Assembly (NCBI RefSeq): GCF_031877795.1
Contig: NC_133935.1
Span: forward strand, 71,504,303 to 71,568,302
From: Strix aluco
Lineage: Eukaryota > Chordata > Aves > Strigiformes > Strigidae
Direction of reading: 5' to 3'
Length of the DNA stretch: 64,000 bases
The translations under genes and the position numbers were made by a program. The notes beneath the pieces are model-generated. The model saw only the letters and a program-made list of their open reading frames with translations. It was not told where the DNA came from and did no database searches. Within the stretch, counting starts at the first letter, position 1, and each line of letters opens with the position of its first letter. This document shows positions 48,221 to 60,253 of this stretch, piece by piece.

Positions 48221-51043
48221 TGTAAGATGATAAAGACCATAGTTGGTGCTTACAGAGATGCTTACATGGTTGTCTAAGTACTAGGTACTTTATCTTGGTT
48301 TATGTGCTAGGTTAATTAGTCTAACTAAGCACATCTTAGGTAATAGCTGGTCTGGAGTATCATGATAAATAATGGGGCTGTGCTTCTCACGTGCTTATTT
48401 ACTTGTGTTGATAATCTGATTATCTGTATTTTTATTTAGTTCCTATGTTGTTAATAAGGATATCCAGAACTGAAGGAAGTAAATCGTATTTTCCAGTGTA
48501 ATGGCTTCTATATTGACACTGTTTTATTTTCAAATTATTTCAGTAGTTGATTACTTTAAGTCTGATAAATATACTCTCCATATTTTCCTCTTCTCTTTCA
48601 GAGAATCTTGCTTCTAATTTGGTTTATGTTCTCTTTGCAAAGGAACTGTTTCTACAGCCTCCATAGTCTGCGTGACTTTTTTTTTTCTATGCTTTCTTGT
48701 TCTTTTACCTGGAGCATTGATTAGTAGTTTTACAGTGTGTTCTGCTAAACATAGCATAAAAATATGTCTCTCCATCTTAAATGGAAGAATAATCTTACTT
48801 ATTTACTTCATGAAGGCCACACTTTCTGATATAAGTTAGAAGAGTCCTGATATGGATTAGAACCCTGCCTGCTGAAGCAGAGAATCAGAGAAGCACTCTG
48901 AGAATAAAAAGGTCCAGTTAAAATGGATGAACTTAGAGGTCTAAAAATGAGTTGGTAAACAAAATATTGCTTTGGTGATGGTAGGAATTTTTATGCTAAT
49001 AATTCTTTCACCCTGAAGCTCTTTTATTGCATAGATTGGAGCCCACACTTGAAATTTGTCAATAGTGTCACGCTGGTGGCACACATGTGCCCTGTAATTG
49101 TGTAAAAAACTCTCCAGGCAGAGTTATAAACCTTCAAAGAATCTTACTGTTGTTACACTCAGTAAGTATAAGAGTTAGTATATATGATGGAGGTTACTAT
49201 TGAACATGATATGTAGTTTGATAATAGTTTGATACCTGAACTATAAAAAAATGTCTGCCTACCCAGATTACTGTCCTTAGAGCTCTTCTTGAGAACTGAT
49301 CCATATCCATGGCTTTGCAAAAAAGCATGTGGGCATGCTCTAGTCAAGGTCTGCATGGGCCTGGTAAGGAGCAATTTTTCTGCAGCTTTGAGGTACTGGG
49401 AATATCAGCACAGCATAGCTTGCAGAGAGAAATATACTATTTTATTAGAACAACTGACATAGTTGAGGGTTGGACAGAAGAGAGAAACTTTTGGATATTA
49501 CCAGCATTTTTTCAGTTCTGCCTCTTCAGTTATCCTTGCCTACAAGCACTGCAGAGAAAGACCTACTGCACCTACTCAGGCATTCTTACCAGACCAGAGA
49601 AAACATTTCTTACGCACACTTCTACACACCCTGTACTGCGCAAGGCCATCAAGAAGATAACAAAACTCAGATTCCTGTATTGATCTCTTAAAATAGAGGA
49701 ATAAAGGGCTGCAATCATCTTTTTTGACAAGCCTTAAAAACTGCTTTTTTCCAGATCATTTCCAATAATAACTGTAATTTAAACTTTTATGATAAAAGCA
49801 TAGAAGTGCTTTAAAATAGCTCAGGTATTTTTCCAGAGAAGGTGATGTAATTCTTTCCATCAGCAGCAAGAATATTCCACTCATGCTTTAGTCTTTGCTG
49901 ATAAGTAGAAAAGCAATTAGAACATTAGTCAGTATTTTGATATTTAAAATGAATTATTTCCCTCTGTTCTATTATCTTTGTCAGTTAGTTTCCATTTTCC
50001 AAAAGTATTTCAATTGCCAAATTTGGTCTTTGGGTGTATTTACACTGTTCTAATGGGACTTGCATGTGTGTACTTGAGAACAGAATTTGATTCATGTGGA
50101 AGTACTTCAATTTGCCTGAAATGCACCGAGATAAAAAATTTTGATATTTCCCAAGTATCTGTCTACAAACTTTCTTGGGGCATTCTCTCTGTGGAAGAAA
50201 GGAAATATTTTTATCAATGGGCAGCAAAAAGTATGCAAAAAAATTAAAAAACTTTTATTGATTTTGGTTTCAGTTTTAAATTCCTGAGCAATGATATTAA
50301 AGTTTCAGTTCTGCACTAGTTGTCATTTGGACAAGACCACAGCTGGCTCTCACGTATATATTCAAGGGACATATTAAGAACATATTCACTGATCTTAAAC
50401 TTTCTTCTCTTCCCACAGTGGGACTGAACACCATTGCAGATGTTCCTTGGGACATGGAGTCCCTGAGCCTGGAGCCATCTCCCTGGGAGCACAGGTCATA
50501 GCAGCTGAAGGGCTCCATCACATGTCTGTGATTGTGTTTTCCAGAGTTCTTGGTAAAAATCTGTGATTTCCTCTAAACTTCCAACACAGAACTGAGTAGA
50601 GTGGCAAAAATATGGTGGAATATGATTCTTCTTTGGTCTCCAGCACACTTGTGTGGGTATTATCCAGCTTTCACTTTGGTTAAGATATTTTACATATTTT
50701 ACCTTTAGACTCACTCTCTCAGATAAGGTTGGATACATAGTACTTTCTACTTCTGCCAAGGTACTACAAGGGCATGCTTGATTTTCACTGTGGAAAAATT
50801 AGTTGCAGTGTCCTAATGAAGAAGTACATCTCTAAAAGATTTGGAAGAGAGATAGCTCGAGTTTGTAATGATTTAAAACAATTTTTTAGTAATGCAGATC
50901 ATGCTGAAGAATACCTGTCTGTTCCTATTGATCAAAAAGAGGTACCTGCTTAGAAGTGTTCTTTAATTGATTGCGCACATTATCATGTAATGATCCTGTT
51001 TGGTACAACATAAAGTTGCTCGGAGTAAGTACTTTTTATAGAG

Positions 51044-51922
51044 CTCATAGACTCATAGAATGGTTTGGGTTGGAAGGGACCTTTAAAGATCTAGTCCAAC
51101 CCCCCTGCCATGGGCAGGGGCGCCTTCCACTAGACCAGGTTGCTCAAAGCCCCGTCCAACCTGGCCTTGAACACTGCCAGGGAGGGGGCAGCCACAGCTT
51201 CTCTGGGCAACCTGTTCCAGTGTCTCACCACCCTCACAGTGAAGAATTTCTTCCTTATGTCAATCTAAGTCTACCATCTTTCAGCTTAAAACCATTACCC
51301 CAGTCCTATTACTACAGGTCCTGCTAAAAAGTCTGTCCCATCTCTCTTATAAAGCCACCTTTAAGTATTGAAAGGCTGCAATAAGGTCTCCCCGGAGCCT
51401 TCTCTTCTCCAGGCTGAAAAACCGCAACTGTCTCAGCCTGTCCTCATAGGGGAGGTGCTCCAGCCCCCTGACCATCTTCATGGCCCTCCTCTGCTCGGGC
51501 AGGTCCATGTCTTTCTTGTGCTGGGAGCCCCAGAGCTGGACACAGCACTGCAGGTGGGGTCTCACAAGAACAGAGTAGAAGGGGAGAATCACCTCCCTTG
51601 ACCTGCTGGCCACACTTCTCTTGATGCAGCCCAGGATACGGTTGGCTATCTATCTGGGCTGCGAGCGCACGTTGCTGGGTCATGTTCAATTTTTCATCCA
51701 CCAGTATCCCCAAGTCCTCCTTCATGGGGTGGTCTCAATCCACTCATCCCCCAGCCTGTGCTGATACTGGCGATTGCCCTGACTCGGGTGTTGGATCTTG
51801 CACTTGGCCTTGTTGAACTTCATGAGGTTCACACAAGGCCACTCCTCAAGTCTATCCAGGTCCCTCTGGATGGCATCCCTTCCCTGAAGAGTATCAGCTG
51901 TACCACACAGGTTGGTGTCATT
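51044..51922 (-). mobile_element. CR1 LINE 3' end (element F)
   Basis: Minus-strand CR1 of about 880 bp. The tail is at the left (TCATAGACTCATAGAATGGT) and the 5' truncation is near 51922, just after the RT catalytic region. Broken ORF2 C-terminal frames lie at 51347-51613, 51444-51725 and 51722-51925 ([16 protein letters not shown] in the undisturbed frame). Confidence 0.93.
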
Positions 51923-54079
51923 CAAGGCAAATGACCTATTATAAAATCAGACACTGAGGAGAGAAAGCTGGCTTTAAAAGTTATGTTGTTTGCTAGATAA
52001 GTAGTGAATGGGTCATAGAGATAAACCTTTTAAGTTGTGTTACCTTCCTGCATTCTTCCCATTTGACATTGTGAATTGTACTTGTTACAGAATGTATTAT
52101 TGTCCCCAAGTTAACTAAAATTGCAACCCTTGCTGTGGCCTCTACAAACCTGTGAACAAAGTGAGGTGCTTCTACAACCATGCCATTTCTCAGGGTGGAG
52201 CCCTGTGATCAGCCATCTTTAGCACCAAGATTTTAGGCTCTAAATCCTGCAGTTTACTGGCATTGCTGCATCTGCAGTTCTGTCCCTTTAGTGGTAATTA
52301 AAGGCTTATGTAATAAGCAGTAAAACAATAATTAACATGTGTATACTTTAGCCTACCAAGTCAGTCATCCTTTAGAAATTCTTTCTCTGTTAGAGTCAGG
52401 GAAGAAAATCATAAAGTACTAAAACTGATTGCGAAACATGCTGTGTTGGCTCAAAGTTGACATTTATTTTCTAGGGACAGAAGCACATGCTGGTAGTCAG
52501 GGGACTACCAGAGTGCCAGAGCAGACCAAACACAGCACTGGTAAGAATTCCTGCAAGACATTCCTGTAGTAGCGTGGGCTGTTACACTAAAATAGTGTAC
52601 AAGGAAGAAGTGGTTTCTTCTTGTCTAAACAAATAAGAAATGGGGATGGGGATGCCATTCCTGCTAGTGGTGCTAGTACACCTTTGTAGGCTTCTGAGAG
52701 AAGATCAGAGAATATTTTATCAATTCTGTGATTTACACTTGAAGGCTTTAGCCTTAGCTAAGCCAAAAATAGTTGTCAAATTAATAAGAATAAAAGGAAA
52801 TAATCACAGGCAAGAGTGCTAAAAAAATGAACTTTTTACTTCTTCAGCTAGCATGGATCACAGTGTAAGAATATTGATTTGGGTGACTGTAGACTATAAA
52901 AGGTTAGAACTAATTTTCCCAGTGGAGAAATGATAAATAAGTACCCCTGTGTAATATTTTTAAGAATACAGCTTTATATAAGTGATCCATTAGGTCCTGG
53001 AGCATATCTGAAGTGGTCAACAGTGAATGTCTCTGTTGCATTGTGAGCATGAGGCTGTGGTTTCCACACAGCTGTTCTGGCTTGCAGAGGGGGTTACAAA
53101 TAATGGAAATGAAATGTGTTAGATACGGTACAACCCAAAACAAAAGTATGTTCCTGGCCCAGGGATCGTACCACCCAGGTGTAAGAGGGGTGATAACAAA
53201 TGACGTAGCTGGCAAAATGCAAAGAACCAGTGAGACGCTAATGGCTGCTCCGCAGTGGATTTGGCAGACTAATGGTCACAACAGATTTTTGCAACAAACA
53301 AACTTTACTTTAAGCCTCAATATGAAATGCTTTATGGCCGTTTGTGGAGGGATGGATTAAAAAATGTAAAGGGCAATACAACTGACAGAAACAAAGAGTT
53401 CCTTGAAATTGTGAAAAGTGTGGCATACCTTGGTATTTTCAACAATAAAGGGGGCAACATCATGTCTTCAAAGGCTGGAGGAAAGAATGTTGCAGTAATT
53501 GAGGTGGAAGATGACAAGTATCCATGGCACAGGAAGACTATCTTGAACACATAACTTGGATGACAGTGCCCAGCTCCTTTGTTTTCAGAAAATGGAATGA
53601 GAGTACCTTGCAAGCTTCAGAGCAGAGCTCAGGTGCAGAAGCCTTTTATCCCTGTACTGACTCTCAGCAAAGGCAGCTGGAGTGTCTGTATCATCCTCAT
53701 GAAGCAGAGAACTGGCCTCAGGCTGGACCCGTGTAAGAACAGACCAGTGACATTTTTCTCTAACCTCTGTAGGAAATGTTTAGAACCAGTAGGTCTGAAA
53801 TGAGGTCAGAGGCCGAGCAACTGCTGCTCACTCTGGCCTGTATTTTGGGTAGGATGTGATGATGGTTATGGTGGTAAGGTTCAGGAGCACCATGGAAGAC
53901 CTGAAAGGCAGCAAATAGTTAAGAGTTTCATCGTAGTGAATTATTGTCAGTATCTTTAAGGCAAACCCAAAATGTTTTTATGGAAAAGAGGGCAAGGTTA
54001 GATCGAAAGGTTTGTGGTCCCAGATGTTTGTGGTAGATGTGTTTGTTACATTTTTGCTGTCTCAACGAGGGGAGAGTTG
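51923..54079. other. Intergenic stretch upstream of the CERK CpG island
   Basis: 2.2 kb with a perfect 9-bp stem hairpin at 52490-52511 and a plus-strand open frame of about 95 codons ending at 53554 that I cannot identify. It is probably CERK-distal upstream sequence. Confidence 0.5.
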
Positions 54080-54614
54080 GTCGCCGCTGTGATGGGTGCT
54101 TGGTCCTCCCGCACAAGCACGAAAGCAATCCGCAGACGTTAAGGTGCCAACCCCAGTTTCCCCGCCCAGAGCACTGCCGGTGGCGCCGGCGGTTCCCGGG
54201 GCTCGGGCCGGGCGAGCCTCCCCCGCGGGTCGCAGAGCACGTGGCTCCCGCCAGCGGCTTGAGGAGACAAAGCGGGCCGGGCCGGGCCGGGCCGCTCTCC
54301 GCCCCCCTCCTCCAGCGCCGCGGGCAGCTTGCCCGCAGGGGGCCGGCACAGGTGCGGGCCGGCAAGGCGTTCGCCGCCCGGCCCCGCTGCCCCGGCCCGC
54401 CCCGCGCAGCCGGTCGCCGGGCCGGGGAGCCGCGGCCCCCGCAGGCCCCGCCCCGGCGGCGCTGGCGTAGCCGGTGACGCCGCGCCCCGCCCGGGGACAG
54501 GCCGGCTAGCGGCGGGCCAGGGGCGCCGTTAGCTGCCGGGCTCGCCCCGCGGCGGCCGCCCGCTCCACCGGGCCATGCGGTAGCGGGCAGCGGCGGGCCC
54601 GGCTCTCGGCGGCC

Positions 54615-54753
54615 ATGGAGCAGCTCCCGGGCGGCCGGCGGCCCCGGCTGGTCTCCTCGCTGGGGCTGGGGCAGCGCTCCTGGGAGGTCACCTTAGACGA
54701 GGAGCGGGGGCGGCTGACCTGGCGTGACCCCCGCCCGCCGCGCCGCGCCGCCG
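54615..54753 (+). CDS. CERK: CERK exon 1 (coding part)
   Basis: First coding exon of ceramide kinase, which phosphorylates ceramide to ceramide-1-phosphate at Golgi and plasma membranes. The ATG is in context GGCGGCCATGG. The exon gives 46 codons and one extra base before donor CG|GTGAGT at 54754. The predicted peptide starts MEQLPGGRRPRLVSSLGLGQ and continues through a WEVTLDE / LTWRDPR stretch. This can be laid without gaps on the start of the mammalian enzyme's N-terminal PH domain, where a short variable head is followed by a beta-strand with an R-x-x-V-S/T-L pattern and a Trp-containing second strand. The gene call rests on that pattern, exon length and phase, the CpG island, and the neighbouring divergent TBC1D22A. 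The variable N-terminus lacks Gly2. The next exon is not in the window. The open frame that runs on to 55295 is intron read-through. Confidence 0.8.
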
Positions 54754-54886
54754 GTGAGTGGGGCAGGAGGACGGGCGGCCGCTCGCGCACCTGCCGCGGC
54801 CTCGCGCGGGCCGGGGCCGCCGGAGGGGCCGCCGCTCCTGAGCGGCGGGGGAAGGGCGTCCGCAGCGGCCCCGGCGGCGTGGGGCG

Positions 54887-54930
54887 GGGCGGGGAGGGGA
54901 GGGGAGGGGAGGGGAGGGGAGGGGAGGGGG
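54887..54930. repeat. (GGGGA)n G-rich tandem repeat in CERK intron 1
   Basis: About eight GGGGA units, preceded by two GGGGC units, starting 130 bp after the CERK exon 1 donor. All G runs are on the coding strand, so both DNA and pre-mRNA could form G-quadruplexes. Confidence 0.95.
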
Positions 54931-56254
54931 GCGGCGGGGCCGGCCTGCAGCTGGGCCTGCCCCCGCTGGGCGCCGCCGGAGCTGGGTCCGAGGGTGGCGG
55001 CGTGCGGCTGTGGCCGGCCCCGAGCGCGTGGGGCGCGGAGCGCGTTGTGTCGGCGCTGAGTGTTTCCTGTACTAGGGCGCCGTTCGTCCTCCGAAGGCTG
55101 GGCGGCCGCCGGTGTCAGCCGGTGGCGGCGGCAGCGGCAGTCGGCTCTGGGGTTCAGAGTCCGGCGGTGAAGGGACGGAGGGCGGCTGAACCAGGCGGGC
55201 CCGGGCCGGGCGGTGCGGGAGCGGGGGGGGCTGAAGCCGGGGACGGGACTGTCGCTGGCAGGCAGCCGGCCGGGCCGAGCGCCTCAGCCGGGTAATCGGC
55301 TTGTGAGTCTCGGAACAAAGCTGAAAGGTGCTGGGGATGAGCCGCGCACGGTGCGTGCGGGTGCAGCAAGGTCCCTGTTTGTCGGAGAAAGCAATTCAGG
55401 CGTCTGTCCTGAGAGTCTGCGTCTGGCACCAAGGGTAGGAAACCCGTCCCTGCAGCTGGATGCGGAAAGCACAGATTTGTTTAGCTGAAGCCTATTGTTT
55501 CTTGGCACTGTGAGTAAGTAGCAGCGTGTAGTTTGCAATGTTGTATTCAAATCAATCGTAGCAGGACCTAGGAGACTTACAGAGCTTTAAAAGCAACTTT
55601 TTTATTTTTAGTTACATGACTTAGTTGTGGTTAAAAAACGCTTTCATACTGAGGCAGGGTTTCGGGCAATTTATTTTTTTTTTCAAATGAGCTTTTTTTT
55701 AAAGCTCTTTGCTTTCTAGAGGGCTCCATGGAAACTTTCAAAGAAAGTTTAATTTTTGTGACTTATTGTTTTGGAAGTATTTAATGTACGCTAATAGTTC
55801 ATAATGAGGTAACAAAGCTGTTTGTGGTTCCCCTTTTGTGCAATTAGAATAGTGCCCACTTACAAAACTGCAAGCGGGAGAGGTTACTGCTGAAAATACC
55901 TGACAGAATTTCAGGATAACTTCTGAAAACACCTGTATATCAAGCTTTCTACTACACTTAAGGTGGTATTTTGTCAGAGTCTTTCACTTTGGGGTTTTTA
56001 AATAGTAACTATTCCCATTATTAATATAGCCCTATTAGTACGGTATGTGAACATCTGAAAATCTGTAATATCCTTCCTTTCACAGCACCTACTATAGAGT
56101 GGAAAACTGCTGTCACCCTCACTTTAGAGGTTGGAGGAAATGCGACAGAAAGAAACTAATAATAGAAGGGGTGACTAGAAGTTTATCTGAGAAAGGTTTG
56201 AATACAGATGTCTCCAGTCCCAGGCAAGTTCCCAAACTTAAACAGATAAATAGT

Positions 56255-59200
56255 TCATAGAATCATAGAATGGTTTGGGTTGGAAGGGACCTTTAAAGAT
56301 CACCTGGTTCCAACCCCCCTGCCACGGGCAGGGACACCTTCCACTAGACCAGGTTGCTCAAAGCCCCATCCAACCTGGCCTTGAACACTTCCAGGGAGGG
56401 GACAGCCACAACATCTCTGGGCAACCTGTTCCAGTGTCTCACCACCCTCACAGTGAAGACTTTCTTCCTCGTATCTAATCTAAATCTACCCTCTTTCAGT
56501 TTAAAACCATTACCTCTCATCCCATCACTATGCTTCCTGATAAAGAGTCCCTCCCCATCTTTCCTGTAGGCCCCCTTTAAGTACTGGAAGGTTGCTATAA
56601 GGTCTCCCTGGAGCCTTCTCTTCTCCAGGCTGAACAACCCCAGCTGTCTCAGCATGTCCTCATAGGGGAGGTGCTCCAGCACCCTGATCATCTTCGTGAT
56701 CCTCCTCTGGACCTGCTCGAGCAGGTCCCTGTCCTTCTTATGTTGGGGGCCCCAGAACTGAACACAGTACTCCAGGTGGGGTCTCACAAGAGCAGAGTAG
56801 AGGGTGAGAATCCCCTCCTTCGACCTGCTGTCCACACTTCTCTTGATGCAGCCAAGGATACCATTGTCTTTCTGGGCTGCAAGCGCACATTGCTGGGTCA
56901 TGCTCAGTTTTCCATCCACTAATACCCCCAAGTCCTTCTCCTCAGGGCTGCTCTCAATCCACTCGTTGCCCAGCCTGTATTTGTGCTTGGAATTGCCCCG
57001 ACCCATGTGCAGGACCTTGCACTTGGCTTTGTTGAACTTCATGAGGTTTGCACAGGCCCACCTCTCCAGCCTGTCCAGGTCCCTCTGGGTGGCACATCCC
57101 TTCCCTCTAGTGTGTTGACCACACCAGACACCTTGGTGTCATTGGCAGACTTGCTGAGGGTGCACTCAATCCCACCGTCCATGTTGTTGACAAAGATGTT
57201 AAACAGTGCCGGTCCCAATACCGACCCCTGAGAAATGTCACTCGTCACTGGTCTCCACTTGGACATCGAGCTGTTGACCACAACTCTTTGAGTGTGACCG
57301 TCCAGCCAATTCCTTATCCACTGAGTGGTCCATCCATCAAACCCATGTCTCTCCAATTTAGAGACAATGATGTCATGCAGGACTGTGTCAAATGCTTTGC
57401 ACAAGTCCAGGTAGATGGCATCAGTTGCTTTTCCCTTATCCCCCAATGCTGTAACTCTGTTGTAGAAGGCCACCAAATTTGTCAGGCACAATTTGCCCTT
57501 AGTGAAGCCATGTTGGCTGTCACCAGTCACCTCCTTATTTTCCATGTGCTCTAGCATAGTTTCCAGGAGGATCTGCTCCATGATCTTGCCAGGCACAGAG
57601 GTGAGAGTGACTGGCCTGTAGTTCCCAGGTCTTCCTTTTTTCCCTTTTTGAAAATAGGGATTATGTTGCCCTTTTTCCAGTCAACAGGAACTTCACTGGG
57701 CTGCCACGACTTCTCAGATATGATGGGTGGTGGCTTAGCCACTTCATCCACCAGTTCCCTCAGGACCCATGGATGTGTCTCATCTGGTCCCATGGACTTG
57801 TGCACCTTTAGGTTCCTTAGGTGGTATCAAACTTGATCTTTTCCTACAGTGGGCAGTTCTTCATTCTACCAGTCCTTTCTTTTGCCTTCTGTGTCTTGGG
57901 CGGTGTGGCTGGAGCCCTTGCCAGTGAAGACTGAGGCAAAAATGTTGTTGAATACCTCAGCCTTCTCCATACCCTGGGTAACCAGGTCTCCCATTTCCTT
58001 CCAGAGAGGGCCCACGTTTTTCCTAGTCTTCCTTTTATTACCAACATACCTATAGAAGCTTTTCTTGTTGCCCTTGACATCCCTGGCCAGATTTAATTCT
58101 ATCAGGGCTTTGGCCTTCCTTTCCTGATCCCTGGCGGCTTAGACAGTTTCTCCGTACTCCTCCCAGGCTACTTGTCCTTGCTTTCACCCTCTGTAGGCTT
58201 GCTTTTTATGTTTGAGTTTGTCCAGGAGCTCCCTGTTCATCCACGCAGGCCTCCTGGTGTTTTTACCCGACTTCCTCTTTGTTGAGATGCATCTCTCCTG
58301 AGCTTAGAGGTGATCCTTGAATATTAATCAGCTTTCTTGGGCCCCTCTTCCCTCCAGGGCTTTATCCCATGCTACTCTACCAAGCAGATCCTTGAAGAGG
58401 CCAAAGTCTGCTCTCCTGAAGTAAGTCCAGGGTAGTGAGCTTGCTGTGCACCCTCCTCACTGCCCTAAGGATCTTGAACTCCACCATTTCATTGTCACTG
58501 CAGCCAAGGCTGCTCTTGAGCTTCACATTCCCCACCAGCCCCTCCTTGTTGTTGAGAACAAGGTTCAGCATAGCACCTCTCCTCCCTGGCTCCTCTATCA
58601 CTTGGAGAAGGAAGTTATCATCAATGCATTCCAGGGACCTCTTGGATTGCTTGTGTCCTGTTGTGTTTTCCCTCCAACAGATATCAGAGTGGTTGCAGTC
58701 CCTCATGAGGACCAGGACTTGTGAACATGAGGCTGCTTCTATGTGTTTATAAACAGAGGATGACACCCCTTCCTTGTCTCTCCTGCCTGTCCTTACCAAA
58801 AGGTCTGTATCCTTCCATGCCTACAATCCAGTCAAAAGACCAATCCCACCACCTCTCCATGATGCCAGGAAGATCATAGCCCTCCAGGCTTGTGCACGTT
58901 TCTTAATTCGTCTTGTTTTTTCCCCATGCTATGTGTGTTTGCATAGAGGCATTTAAGCTGGGCCTCCGGTGAAGCTGAATTACTGGCTGGAAATCCTTTG
59001 TGTTGCTCTTCAGGTGCTCTCCTGCTGACCTGAGATCCCTCTCCAGGCTCTGGGCATCTTTTGCTGGTGCTGGCATTGAACTGATAGGAGTGGGATGGAT
59101 CGAGGTTCTGCTCCCCCGGCAACTTTAAAGTCCTCTTCACCACTCTGGCAAGCCTATGACCAAAGATGCTCTTCCTCTCCTCTGACAGATGGACCCCATC

Positions 59201-60253
59201 AGCCCCCAGTAGATCAGGTTTCTCAGAGCAAGTTCCATGGTCTCAGTAGCCAAACCTCTGACTGTGGCACCAGTCCCGTAACCAATTGTTGATTTGCCAG
59301 ATTCAACTGGCCCTTTCAAACCCTTTCCCTTTGCCTGGGGGCTTGGTGAAAAAACTACCTGTGCTCCAGAGTCCCTTACCGCCGCTCCCAGGGCTCTGTG
59401 GTCCCTCTTGATACTCCTCAGACTGCTCCTGGCTGTATCCTTGGTGCCTACATGAAACAACAGCAGCAGATAAGTCAGTGGAGTGTACAAGGCTCAGTAG
59501 TCTCTTAGTGACATCCCTGATATGAGCCCCCGGTAAGCAGCACACCTCTCTACAGAGTGCGTCAGGTCAGCAGATGGGTGCCCCCATACCTCTTGGAAGA
59601 GAGTCACCTACTAGTATCACCTGTCACCTTTTCTTAGTTGCACAGGTTGCTGTACGGGGAGCGAATCGGGCTGTGTTACTCAACTCCAGTTACTCCTGAT
59701 GTGACAGGTCGTTCTTCTTCTGTCTGCAGAACAGAGAAGCAGTTCTGCAAGGGCACCTCAGGCTTTGGGGAAAGTCTCTTCCTCCTGCAGGTCCTCGTTG
59801 TTGCAAGCTTCCATTCTTTTGCATTATTGGCCCTGCTCCCTTCTGTGTGTGCAGGTGGGAGAGTTTTTGGCTGTGTGGCTGTGGGTCCACTGCAGACTGC
59901 ACTTGGAACCAGCCATCTAACTCCTTCGCAGCCTCTCTGATGCTACACAGCCTTCTCACCACCTGCACCTCAGCCACCTGCTGCAGGAGGTCCTCCACCT
60001 GGGCACGCCTTCTGCAGGCAGGTCTGCTGCCTGTCCCTGCCCCAGGAGAAAGGTCCAGGCACTTCCCGCAGTCTCAGGTTGACACTGCAGCCTCTCCCTT
60101 CAACAGCTCTGTCTGGGGGGAGGCATTGGCCACTGCTGGGGTGGATGGTGTGGAACCCCAAACGGAGCTGCAGCCTTTGCTCTCAGATGACTGCCTGCCC
60201 TGAGGATCAGGTAGGATGAGTGCCCTTGGCCTGTGCAGGTGGTCACAGAACAG
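56255..60253 (-). mobile_element. CR1 LINE, nearly full length (element G)
   Basis: The largest CR1 copy, about 4.0 kb on the minus strand, with its 3' tail at 56255 (TCATAGAATCATAGAATGGT). ORF2 pieces: the C-terminal 232 codons at 56344-57042 end naturally, RT is at 57039-57596 ([12 protein letters not shown]; the FADD box reads SAND), and the pre-RT region is at 57551-57805. Endonuclease-region pieces lie at 58377-58799. ORF1-like pieces include 59137-59490 and 59690-59998, the latter with a short coiled-coil-like stretch (LLQQVAEVQVVRRLCSIREA). Frameshifts and stops separate all of these. The right edge adjoins a different CR1 (element H). Confidence 0.9.

Larger units (their letters stand above)
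29993..51043. other. Intergenic region between TBC1D22A and CERK
   Basis: 21 kb of AT-rich DNA with no convincing coding exon. It contains the polypyrimidine tract, the TTTTA microsatellite, a paired TATA-like motif at 33653-33671, a small GC-rich islet at about 38040-38270 and a palindrome at 47855-47870. The open frames, including 49309-49683 (124 codons) and 49978-50247, resemble nothing known and have no splice, Kozak or composition support. A lncRNA cannot be excluded. Confidence 0.6.
54080..55360 (+). promoter_or_regulatory. CERK: CpG-island promoter of CERK
   Basis: Very GC-rich, CpG-dense block of about 1.3 kb around CERK exon 1. Upstream of the ATG it carries a run of four GGGCC units (about 54274-54294) and GC boxes, including GCCCCGCCCC near 54445 and GCCCCGCCC near 54483, typical Sp1/KLF sites. 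No TATA box is visible. Downstream it extends about 600 bp into intron 1. Long open frames here on both strands reflect GC-rich composition. Confidence 0.8.

Noticed and set aside
49309-49683. 124-codon plus-strand frame in the intergenic region
   Set aside because: No homology recognised, overlapping frames of similar length, no promoter or splice support.
54037-55550. Multiple long frames on both strands around CERK exon 1
   Set aside because: GC-rich CpG-island sequence has few stop codons. Only the frame from 54615 to the donor at 54753 has homology and a splice site.
58377-58799. 140-codon frame as a host gene exon
   Set aside because: Its GCSDNEMVEFKIL-type sequence is the CR1 endonuclease region of element G, in order between its RT and ORF1-side pieces.
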